Of a stretch of 64,000 bases of DNA, positions 43,637-51,317 are shown piece after piece. Each line of letters opens with the position of its first letter. Position 1 is the first letter of the stretch. The DNA is from Solirubrobacter sp963792915 (lineage in GTDB: Bacteria > Actinomycetota > Thermoleophilia > Solirubrobacterales > Solirubrobacteraceae): positions 620,001 to 684,000 of the forward strand of contig CAWBYD010000003.1 of assembly GCA_963792915.1 (NCBI GenBank), written 5' to 3'. The position numbers and the translations under genes were made by a program. The notes under the pieces were generated by a model. It saw only the letters and a list, made by a program, of their open reading frames with translations, was not told the DNA's origin and did not search any database.

Positions 43637-44069
43637 GCTGCTCGGCGACCGCCTCCGCCAGCCGGTCGAGCGCGCCCGCCACGGCGGGCGTGAGGTCGGT
43701 GCCCAGCGCGGTCGAGGAGACCTGGATCCCGAACAGCACCAGCTCGGCCGGGAGCGCGTCGGTCAGCACCGCCGCGCCGAGCAGATCGGCGAGGCCGGCG
43801 TCGTGCGGCGTCAGCCGGGCGGCGAACGGCAGCGCGACGGCACGGCCGTCGAGCCGGCGCAGCGTGCCCGGCGGGTCGCCGGCGTCGTAGGCGTCGATCA
43901 GGATCGCGCGCTGCGCGCCGGCGAGCAGCGGCAGCAGGAGCAGCCCGGCGGTGCCGCCCTCGACGACCTCGACGTCCTCCGGCAGTCCCCGCAGGAGGCG
44001 GACGGCGTGGACCCCGGCGCCGTCGTCGCTGCGGACGACGTTGCCGGTGCCGATCACGACCGTGGTCAT
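43623..44069 (-). CDS. [NiFe] hydrogenase maturation endopeptidase (HyaD/HycI family)
   Basis: 148 residues. TTVVIGTGNVVRSDDGAGVH carries the first metal-sensing acidic residue (the usual GxGNxLxxDDGxG), AILIDAYDAGDPPGTLRRL the second, and LTPHDAGLADLLGAAVL the conserved His. It removes the C-terminal extension of the large subunit after Ni insertion. Last gene of the hydrogenase operon, with a 4-bp overlap with the cytochrome b gene. It presumably processes the large subunit encoded at 44839-46563. Confidence 0.93.
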   Translation of the reverse strand: MTTVVIGTGNVVRSDDGAGVHAVRLLRGLPEDVEVVEGGTAGLLLLPLLAGAQRAILIDAYDAGDPPGTLRRLDGRAVALPFAARLTPHDAGLADLLGAAVLTDALPAELVLFGIQVSSTALGTDLTPAVAGALDRLAEAVAEQLRRW

Positions 44070-44839
44070 TCGTCGGCGGGTGGCTCGGGCTGGCTCGGCT
44101 CCCAGTGCTCGAGCTTCCAGCCGGTCACCATGCTCGACAGCTCGCCGTTCTGCTCCTCGATGTCGATCAGCACCGCGCTGTAGACGTGGTGGATCAGGAA
44201 CGCGATGAACCAGAACATCAGCAGGAAGTGCCACAGCCGGATCTGGGCGATCGGTAGCAGGTTGTAGGTCCAGCCGAACAGCGTCGGAAACGGCGCGCGG
44301 CCGTACTGCCAGGCGTAGAGCGACATCCCGCTCAGCGCAGCGATCGACAGCCCGGCGTAGAGGACGACGTAGGCCAGCCCGGCGAGCGGGTTGTGCCCCG
44401 TGGCGGGCGGCGGCTCGTTCCGCAGCAGGGCGTAGTAGCGCACCGTGTCCCTCAGGCCCCGCCGCTGCCAGCCCTTGAGCGGGTAGTAGGCGCGCCAGTG
44501 GCCCCACTCGTTGCCGACGAACGCCCAGTAGAAGCGCGCGATCAGCGCGGCGACGAACACGAAACCGACCGCGACGTGCACGTTGCGGACCGTGCCCATC
44601 AGGAACCCGGGATTCACCCCGCGCGTCGCGCGATCGACGGCAGGGCCGGTGAACGGGTGATGGATGAAGTACCCGGTGCCGGAGAGCACGACGATCGATC
44701 CGGCGATGATCCAGTGCGCGATCCGCACCGGCAGCTGCCAGACGTAGATCGGGTGGCGCTCGCGCCGCTCGCGCTCGCGGATCCGCAGGTCCCAGACGCT
44801 GACCCGGCTCGGCCGCAGCGGGTTTCGCCGCGCGGCCAT
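44066..44839 (-). CDS. [NiFe] hydrogenase cytochrome b subunit (HyaC type)
   Basis: 257 residues with four transmembrane helices (IAHWIIAGSIVVLSGTGYFI, VAVGFVFVAALIARFYWAFV, LAYVVLYAGLSIAALSGMSL, LWHFLLMFWFIAFLIHHVYS). Heme-ligand His residues sit in LPVRIAHWI, VRNVHVAVGF, RLWHFLLMFW and LIHHVY. It links the exported hydrogenase dimer to the quinone pool. The ATG shares a base with the large-subunit stop. Confidence 0.93.
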   Translation of the reverse strand: MAARRNPLRPSRVSVWDLRIRERERRERHPIYVWQLPVRIAHWIIAGSIVVLSGTGYFIHHPFTGPAVDRATRGVNPGFLMGTVRNVHVAVGFVFVAALIARFYWAFVGNEWGHWRAYYPLKGWQRRGLRDTVRYYALLRNEPPPATGHNPLAGLAYVVLYAGLSIAALSGMSLYAWQYGRAPFPTLFGWTYNLLPIAQIRLWHFLLMFWFIAFLIHHVYSAVLIDIEEQNGELSSMVTGWKLEHWEPSQPEPPADE

Positions 44840-46563
44840 CACCACCACCCGCGCGATTCGACCGTGACCGCGACGCCGTCGGGCGCGCGCGGGTCCAGCA
44901 CGTGCACCGCGCACGCCATGCACGGGTCGAAGGAGTGCACCGTGCGCAGGATCTCCAGCGGGCGCTTGGGGTCGGCCACCGGGGTCCCGACGAGCGCCAG
45001 CTCGTACGGTCCCGGCTGGCCGGCGGCGTCGCGCGGGCCCGAGTTCCAGGTGGTCGGGACGACCGCCTGATAGTTGGCGATCTCGCCGTCGTCGATCTCC
45101 ACCCAGTGCGCCAGCGAGCCGCGCGGCGCCTCGTGCCAGCCCCAGCCGCGGGCCTTCTTGGGCCAGCTCGAACGGTCCCACACGCCCTCGTCGGCGACCC
45201 GCGTGTCGCCCGCGTGCAGGTTGTCGTGCAGCTCGTCGAGCCAGCCCTCGAGCCGGTCGGCCACGATCTGGGACTCGATCGCGCGCGCCGCCACGCGGCC
45301 GAGCGTGGAGAACAGCGCGGTCGGCGGCGCCTTGAGCTTCGCGAGCACGTCGTCGACCGGCTTGCGCACGTAGTCCTTGCCCGCGGCGTAGCCGATCAGC
45401 GCGCGCGACAGCGGCCCGACCTCCATCACCTTGCCGTCGTAGCGCGGCGACTTCAGCCACGAGTACTGGACGTCGGTGTCGAGGAACTCGAACGGCGGCT
45501 TGGGACCCGTGTAGCGCGGCTGCGTCTGGCCGTCGTAGGGATGGCGGGCGGGCCCGCCCTCGCCTGAGTACTCGTACCACGAGTGCGCGACCTGCTCGGT
45601 GACCTTCGCCTCGTCGAACGGGTGGACCGTGCTGAGGTCGCGATCGAGCACGATCCCGCGCGGGAACAGGTAGTGCTCCGGCTGGTTGATGGTGCCCAGC
45701 GGCGTCCCGCCGTAGGAGAGGAAGTTGCTCGCTCCGCCGCCGAGCGCGAACCACTCGGGGTAGGCGGCGGCGACGGCGAGCACGTCGGGCACGTAGACGC
45801 GGTCCACGAAGTCCTTCATCGAGCGGATGCGCGCGCGCATGAACTCGATCCGCTCGTCGTTGATCGCCTGCGGGCTGTTGAGGTCCAGCGGCGTCGCCAT
45901 GCCGCCGACCACATAGGTCTGCGGGTGCGGGTTCTTGCCCCCGAGCACGGAGTGGATGCGGATCACGTCGCGCTGCCACTCGAGCGCCTCGAGGTAGTGC
46001 GCGACGGCCATCAGGTTCGCCTCCGGGGTCAGCCGGTACGCCGGATGGCCCCAGTAGCCGCTCGCGAACAGGCTCAGCTGCCCGCTGTCGACGAGCTTCT
46101 TGACCCGGCCCTGGACCTCGGCGAAGTGCTGCTCGCCGGAGGTCGGCCAGTCGGAGATCGACTGCGCGAGCTGCGAGGTCTTGCGCGGATTGGCCTTCAG
46201 CGCCGCCGCCACGTCCACCCAGTCGAGCGCGTGCAGGTGGTAGAAGTGGATCACGTGGTCGTGGACGAGCTGGGTCATCCCGATCAGCGTCCGCACCAGC
46301 TCGCCGTTCGGCGGAACCTCGACGCCGAGCGCGTTCTCCACCGCGCGCACCGAGGCGAGCGCGTGCACCGTGGTGCAGACGCCGCAGATGCGCTGGGCCC
46401 AGATCCAGCCCTCGCGCGCGTCGCGCCCGCGCAGGATCAGCTCGAGGCCGCGGAACATCGTCCCGGAGGCCCACGCCTCGGTGACCTTGCCGCCGTCCAC
46501 CTGCGCCTCGAGGCGCAGGTGGCCCTCGATCCGGGTGACCGGATCGATCTTGATCCTAGTCAT
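44839..46563 (-). CDS. [NiFe] hydrogenase large subunit
   Basis: 574 residues; oxidises H2 at the Ni-Fe site. L1 motif RICGVCTTVHALASVRAVEN (Cys pair) and L2 motif DPCMACAVH (Cys pair) give the four Ni ligands. Twenty residues follow the final His, the extension expected to be removed by the protease encoded downstream. DPVTRIEGHLRLE is the standard N-terminus, so ATG 46563 is chosen. It is carried through the membrane by the Tat signal of the small subunit. Hyp maturation genes are not in the window. Confidence 0.96.
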   Translation of the reverse strand: MTRIKIDPVTRIEGHLRLEAQVDGGKVTEAWASGTMFRGLELILRGRDAREGWIWAQRICGVCTTVHALASVRAVENALGVEVPPNGELVRTLIGMTQLVHDHVIHFYHLHALDWVDVAAALKANPRKTSQLAQSISDWPTSGEQHFAEVQGRVKKLVDSGQLSLFASGYWGHPAYRLTPEANLMAVAHYLEALEWQRDVIRIHSVLGGKNPHPQTYVVGGMATPLDLNSPQAINDERIEFMRARIRSMKDFVDRVYVPDVLAVAAAYPEWFALGGGASNFLSYGGTPLGTINQPEHYLFPRGIVLDRDLSTVHPFDEAKVTEQVAHSWYEYSGEGGPARHPYDGQTQPRYTGPKPPFEFLDTDVQYSWLKSPRYDGKVMEVGPLSRALIGYAAGKDYVRKPVDDVLAKLKAPPTALFSTLGRVAARAIESQIVADRLEGWLDELHDNLHAGDTRVADEGVWDRSSWPKKARGWGWHEAPRGSLAHWVEIDDGEIANYQAVVPTTWNSGPRDAAGQPGPYELALVGTPVADPKRPLEILRTVHSFDPCMACAVHVLDPRAPDGVAVTVESRGWW

Positions 46564-47656
46564 CCTTCTTGCTCTCAAGCTCGGAGGCGGCGCGGCGGGA
46601 CTGCACGATCTTGGCGGCGCCATGGGCGGCGCTCGCGACGGCCACGCCCGCGATCGCGGTCACCCCGATCCGCTCCGCGGTCGTGCCCGAGCTGAAGCCC
46701 GGCACGTTCGGGACGCGCTCGTAGAACGGGCTCATGTTGGCCCAGAAGTCCGGCGACGCGCAGCCGATGCAGCCGTGGCCGGCCTCCACCGGCCAGCTCG
46801 TGCCGCTGTTCCAGCGCACCGTCGGGCAGTTGTAGGTTGCCGCCGGCCCCTTGCAGCCCATCTTGTAGAGGCAGTAGCCCTTGCGGTGCCCCTCGTCGCC
46901 CCAGCGCTCGGCGAACAGGCCCGCGTCGAAGTACGCGCGCCGCTCGCACTGGTCGTGGATCAGGTCGCCGTACGCGAACAGCGGCCGCCCGTGCTCGTCG
47001 AGCTCGGGCATCTCGCCGAACGTCAGGTAGTGGACCAGCACGGCGACGGTGTTGGCCGGATTGTGCGGGCAGCCGCCGAGGTTGACGACCGTGGCCTCGG
47101 GCACCGCCTCCTGCACGCCGATCGCGCCGGTCGGGCCCTGGCTGACGAAGCCGCCGTCCCAGGCGCAGGCGCCGACCGCGATCGTGGCGGCCGCGTTCGG
47201 GCACACCTCGCGGGCGATGTCGAGCGCCGTGCGGCCGCCGATCGTGCAGTAGATGCCGCCTTCGGCGGTGGGGATCGAGCCCTCCACGACCGCGATGTAC
47301 TTGCCCTTCTCCTCGTGCACGACGCGCTGCAGCGCAGCCTCGGCCTGATCGCCGGCGCCCGCCATGATCAGCTCGTGGTACTCCCACGAGAGCGTGTCGA
47401 GCACGATGTCCGCGACCTCGGGGTGGTCTGAGCGCAGGATCGACTCCGAGTTGCCCGCGCAGTCCTGGAACTGCAACCACACGAGCACGGGCCTCCGCGC
47501 GCTGCTCAAGGCCTGGGCGATCTGCGTGCGATAGCTCGCGGGCAGCGCGAGCGTCGTCGCCATCACCCCGCAGAAGCGCAGGAACGAGCGGCGGGTGACA
47601 CCGCGCTCCAGCATGCTCTCGCCGAGCGTCTGACCGGTGGACAGAATGCGAACCAC
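46556..47656 (-). CDS. [NiFe] hydrogenase small subunit with Tat signal; proximal cluster CxGN
   Basis: 366 residues. Twin-arginine signal TRRSFLRFCGVMATTLAL, then the iron-sulfur modules. The first is WLQFQDCAGNSESILRSDHP: Cys66 is kept but the usual second Cys of CxGC (or CTCC in O2-tolerant forms) is Asn69 (AAC at 47450-47452). GACAWDGG and GGCPHNPAN supply other proximal ligands. GYCLYKMGCKGPAATYNC and GHGCIGC serve the distal and medial clusters. A C-terminal hydrophobic stretch (IGVTAIAGVAVASAAHGA) can anchor it. Start is GTG 47656 or the ATG 42 bp later. It overlaps the large-subunit gene by 8 bp. Confidence 0.94.
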   Translation of the reverse strand: MVRILSTGQTLGESMLERGVTRRSFLRFCGVMATTLALPASYRTQIAQALSSARRPVLVWLQFQDCAGNSESILRSDHPEVADIVLDTLSWEYHELIMAGAGDQAEAALQRVVHEEKGKYIAVVEGSIPTAEGGIYCTIGGRTALDIAREVCPNAAATIAVGACAWDGGFVSQGPTGAIGVQEAVPEATVVNLGGCPHNPANTVAVLVHYLTFGEMPELDEHGRPLFAYGDLIHDQCERRAYFDAGLFAERWGDEGHRKGYCLYKMGCKGPAATYNCPTVRWNSGTSWPVEAGHGCIGCASPDFWANMSPFYERVPNVPGFSSGTTAERIGVTAIAGVAVASAAHGAAKIVQSRRAASELESKKDD

Positions 47657-47710
47657 CTCCCAACGCCCGGTCTCCTCCCGCTCCTGCGAGCGCGTAGGGC
47701 GCTTCGATCG

Positions 47711-47740
47711 ACCCTACAACGGTTTGCTGAGTACTGACAA
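47711..47740 (-). promoter_or_regulatory. Candidate hydrogenase operon promoter
   Basis: On the minus strand TTGTCA (47740-47735), 18-nt spacer, TAGGGT (47716-47711); transcription would start near 47704, about 48 nt before the small-subunit start. The -35 overlaps one arm of GTTTG (47722-47726) N11 CAAAC (47738-47742), a possible operator in this AT-richer divergent region. Confidence 0.45.
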
Positions 47741-47801
47741 ACTCCAGAAAAGAAATCGATGCGCTGGACAGCGGGCCCGCGGGCGAAGAGGATCGGCGGC
47801 G

Positions 47802-49976
47802 ATGACCGACCCATTGGCCGCTGCCGCTGCCGCGGCGCGGCGTGACGTCACGACGTTTGCGCCGGTCTTCCTCGAGGCGGACGCGCTCGCCGGCGTGGCG
47901 GCGCGGCCCGAGGTGGTGGTCGTCGACGAACTGGCGGCGCAGCTCGAGCAGCTCGCCAGGTGCCGGGCGCCGCGCGACGAGCTCGCCGGAGCCGCGCTCC
48001 GGGATGCCGCCGCGCGCGTGCTCGACGGCGGCGATCCGCCCGCCTGGGTCTTCTATCCGTGGAGCGGCCGGCTCGTCCGTGTGCTGCCCGAGCCGCTGCA
48101 CCGCGAGCTGCGCTTCGACCGCAACCGCTACGCGATCACCGCCGGCGAGCAGCGCCGTCTCGGCGGCCTGAGGATCGCGGTCGCGGGGCTGTCGGTCGGC
48201 CGCGCGGTCGTCTCGACACTCATGCACGAGGGCGTCGGCGGTGAGCTGCGGCTCGCCGACTACGACGTGCTCGACCTCTCGAACCTGAACCGGATCGCGG
48301 GCGGCGTCGCCGACGTCGGCGTGAGCAAGGTGGTGCTCGCGGCGCGCGAGGTGGCCGAGCTCGATCCCTATGTCCGCGTCGTCGCGTTCGGGCGCGGGGT
48401 CGAGGAGGCGACCGTGGGGGAGTTCCTCGCCGGGGTCGACGTGCTCGTCGACGAGTGCGACGACCTCGCGATCAAGCTGCTGCTGCGCGAACACGCGCGG
48501 GCCGCGGGCACGGCGGTCGTGATGGCGACGAGCCATCGCGGGATGCTCGACGTCGAGCGCTTCGACCTCGAGCCGGAGCGGCCGCCCTTCCACGGCCTGC
48601 TCGGCGACGTCACGTCGGCCGAGCTGCGCGGCCTGACGACCAAGCAGAAGGTCCCGTACGTGATCCGCATCCTCGATCCGGCCGGGCTCACCGATCGCGC
48701 GGCGGCATCGCTGGTCGAGGTCAAGGAGACGGTCTCGACGTGGCCGCAGCTGGCCTCGGACGTGGTGCTCGGCGGCGCCATGGTGGCCAACGCGGTCCGC
48801 CGGATCGCGCTCGGCGGCTTCACCGCGTCGGGGCGCTTCTACGCCGATCTCGACGAGCTCACCGCGGACGGGCGCCAGGCCCCGCTGCGGCTCGCGGCCC
48901 CACCCGACGCGCTGCTGCCGGCGCCGCCCGTGCCGCCGTGGCCGGCCACCGCGCGCGAGGAGCTCCGCTACATCGTCGCGTGCGCAGCCTCGGCGCCGTC
49001 GGGCGGCAACATGCAGCCGTGGCGCTTCCAGGCGCGGTCCGGCGTCATCCGCGCCTGGGCCGATCCCGCGCGGTCCTCGCTGCTGGACTTCCGCGGGCGG
49101 GCTTCGCTGCTGGCGCTCGGCGCCGCGCTGGAGGGCGCTGTGATCGGCGCGCGGGCGCTGGGCTTCGAGCCGGTGGCCCGGGTGGGCGGTGGGCCGGTAT
49201 GGGAGCTCGCGCTCGAGCGCACGGCGCGCCCGCGCGACGAACGGGCCGTCGAGCTCCTGTGGCGGCGCTGCTGCAACCGCCGGACCGGTGCCTCGCCGCC
49301 GGTCGCCGAGCTCGAGCGGCTCGCGCCGTTCGCCGCGCCGCTCGACGCGACCGTGGTCACCGGCGAGGCGCTGGCGCGGCTCGGCACGGTGCTGGGCGGG
49401 CTGGACCGCGTGCGCTTCCTCTCGCCACGGCTGCGTGCCGACCTGATGGGCGAGCTGCGGTTCGGCGCCGGCGAGGCGAGCGCCACGGGCGACGGCATCG
49501 AGGTCGCGTCGCTCGAGCTCGACGGCGCCGACCTCGCCGCGATCGACGTGCTGCGGACCGGCTCCGGCATGGACTTCCTCGCGGCGCAGGACCGCGGCTG
49601 GGGGCTGGGCAACGCGGCGCGCGACGCGTTCGCCGGCTCGGGCGGCGCGCTCGTGCTGCGCGCCGCGGCGGTCGACCGGCCCGCGCTGGTGCAGGCGGGC
49701 CGCGGGCTGATGCGGGTGTGGCTCGAGGCGACGCGGCTCGGGCTCGCCGTCCACCCCTGGGGCTCGCCGTTCCTGTTCCAGCGATGGTTCGAGGACGGCG
49801 ACTCGCTGTCGGAGTGGGAGCGCGCGGCGCTGACGGATGCGGCCGCGGCGTTCGAGCGCGAGGTCGGGCTGGAGCGCGACCGCCCGATCCTGCTCATCCT
49901 GCGCGTGTCGCGGAGCGCGCCGCCGTCGGTGCGCTCGCTGCGACGGCCGCTGGACGACGTGCTCGAATTCGCGTAG
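47802..49976 (+). CDS. Rv1355c-type ThiF/E1-like and nitroreductase fusion
   Basis: 724 residues. The first half is an E1/ThiF adenylation fold: GGLRIAVAGLSVGRAVVSTL, GELRLADYDVLDLSNLNR, GVSKVVLAAREVAELDPYV, DVLVDECDDLAIKLLLREHA. CxxC zinc pairs are not seen. The second half is a nitroreductase-like flavin domain: ELRYIVACAASAPSGGNMQP (FMN loop) and the late LMRVWLEATRLGLAVHPWGS. Family members occur in mycobacteria and other actinobacteria with no settled function. The gene is divergent from the hydrogenase operon (145 bp between starts). Confidence 0.88.
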   Translation: MTDPLAAAAAAARRDVTTFAPVFLEADALAGVAARPEVVVVDELAAQLEQLARCRAPRDELAGAALRDAAARVLDGGDPPAWVFYPWSGRLVRVLPEPLHRELRFDRNRYAITAGEQRRLGGLRIAVAGLSVGRAVVSTLMHEGVGGELRLADYDVLDLSNLNRIAGGVADVGVSKVVLAAREVAELDPYVRVVAFGRGVEEATVGEFLAGVDVLVDECDDLAIKLLLREHARAAGTAVVMATSHRGMLDVERFDLEPERPPFHGLLGDVTSAELRGLTTKQKVPYVIRILDPAGLTDRAAASLVEVKETVSTWPQLASDVVLGGAMVANAVRRIALGGFTASGRFYADLDELTADGRQAPLRLAAPPDALLPAPPVPPWPATAREELRYIVACAASAPSGGNMQPWRFQARSGVIRAWADPARSSLLDFRGRASLLALGAALEGAVIGARALGFEPVARVGGGPVWELALERTARPRDERAVELLWRRCCNRRTGASPPVAELERLAPFAAPLDATVVTGEALARLGTVLGGLDRVRFLSPRLRADLMGELRFGAGEASATGDGIEVASLELDGADLAAIDVLRTGSGMDFLAAQDRGWGLGNAARDAFAGSGGALVLRAAAVDRPALVQAGRGLMRVWLEATRLGLAVHPWGSPFLFQRWFEDGDSLSEWERAALTDAAAAFEREVGLERDRPILLILRVSRSAPPSVRSLRRPLDDVLEFA

Positions 49977-51210
49977 GCCCGGCGAAGCCGATCGCGGCGG
50001 CGATCGCCGGCGGCGCGTCCGCCAGCCGCTCGGCGTCGAGTCCGATCAGGTGCGAGCGGAAGCGCCAGCCGGGCCTGGGCTCGACGGTGCGCTGCTCGAG
50101 CACCTCGAAGCCCATCTCCCGGTACATGCCGAGCAGCCCGTCGTCGCACGCGCCGAGCACGAAACGGTGCCCGGACTGCACCGCGACGCGGACCGCGTGC
50201 GCCATCAGCGGCACGAACAGCCCGCAGCGCTGGAAGTCCGGATGCATCGCGCCCGCGCCGGCCTCGACGAAGCCGGCCTCCCACAGCCAGGGCGGTACCT
50301 CGTGGCCGCCGACGGCCACGTACTGGCTGCGCGCCGGGACGCCGTCGACGAAGATGACCCGCACATAGCCGACGATGCGCCCCCCGAACCGGCAGACCAG
50401 ATGCCGGGAGTGCGCGTCGAACGGCGATCGCAGGTCGTCGCTCGGCATGGTCGCGAGGTGACCCTGCGCCTGGTGGGCGAGCAGGCGCAGGCCGAGGATC
50501 TCGTCGTGGTCGGCGCTCGACGTCGCGTAGCCGTAGCTGACCGTGCGCTCCACGCCGCCGACGCGCAGGCCGGCGGCGCGCAGGGCCGCGGGGGTGAGCG
50601 TGCGGTCGCTGGCCAGCAGGTACTCGGCGAGCGCGCGCGGCGGCTCGATCCACGCGACGCCGATCTCGCCCCGGCGCGTGGACGCGACCCTTCCGCGGGC
50701 GTGCTCCACGCCGACGTAGGGCAGGTGCAGGTCCAGGTCGAGCGCCGCGCCGGGCAGCAGCTGGGCGGACGACGCGCGCACGGTCATCCCGCGCGCCCCG
50801 ATCGTCCCGATCCGCAGGCGCAGGGTCTCGCGGAACGCCCACGGGCACGCCGCGGTCGCGAACGCCGGCAGGGCGTCCGGACAGGGCCATCGCCGGCCGA
50901 GGACGCCGGCGCTCTCGGGAAGCAGCTCGAGCCCGAGGCGCGGGAGGATTCGCCCGCCGCTGCGCAGCACGCCGGAGTGCCGGACGAGCGCCTGCAGCGG
51001 CGCGCCGGACGCGCCGCGCCCGGTGTAGCGGACGCTCACCCGCTCGCCCACCGCCGGCAGCACAGGCGCGCGCAGCACCGCGAGCCCGACGCCCTGCGGC
51101 GTGAGGTCGATCGCCTCGGCATAGAGCCGAGCGGCGTGCGTCTCGAGCTCGAACTGCAGCCCTTCGCCCAGATAGACGCGGCGCCGGCACAGCGCTCGAG
51201 CGTCAGACAT
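49894..51210 (-). CDS. PilZ-like and GNAT (FeeM-like) acyltransferase fusion
   Basis: 438 residues. Residues about 15-115 and 120-195 look like two PilZ-type barrels (QFELETHAARLYAEAIDLTP, GVGLAVLRAPVLPAVGERVS; ETLRLRIGTIGARGMTVRAS), but the RxxxR start of a c-di-GMP site is not convincing. Residues about 225-400 are a GNAT domain of the N-acyl amino acid synthase/autoinducer-synthase kind: SRHLVCRFGGRIVGYVRVIF, FVEAGAGAMHPDFQRCGLFV, GCDDGLLGMYREMGFEVLEQ-like end. It may make acylated small molecules. The last 28 codons overlap the Rv1355c-type gene (83 bp). Confidence 0.82.
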   Translation of the reverse strand: MSDARALCRRRVYLGEGLQFELETHAARLYAEAIDLTPQGVGLAVLRAPVLPAVGERVSVRYTGRGASGAPLQALVRHSGVLRSGGRILPRLGLELLPESAGVLGRRWPCPDALPAFATAACPWAFRETLRLRIGTIGARGMTVRASSAQLLPGAALDLDLHLPYVGVEHARGRVASTRRGEIGVAWIEPPRALAEYLLASDRTLTPAALRAAGLRVGGVERTVSYGYATSSADHDEILGLRLLAHQAQGHLATMPSDDLRSPFDAHSRHLVCRFGGRIVGYVRVIFVDGVPARSQYVAVGGHEVPPWLWEAGFVEAGAGAMHPDFQRCGLFVPLMAHAVRVAVQSGHRFVLGACDDGLLGMYREMGFEVLEQRTVEPRPGWRFRSHLIGLDAERLADAPPAIAAAIGFAGPTRIRARRPAAVAASAPTAARSATRAG

Positions 51211-51317
51211 CGTGCCCTCCTTGGAGTTGTCACCCTCAGGAGCGGGGCCGCGGCCGCGCCCGATACGCGCGCCTCAACTTCCGCCCGCTCGCGCCGATTG
51301 CGTTGGCAAGGAGCCCA

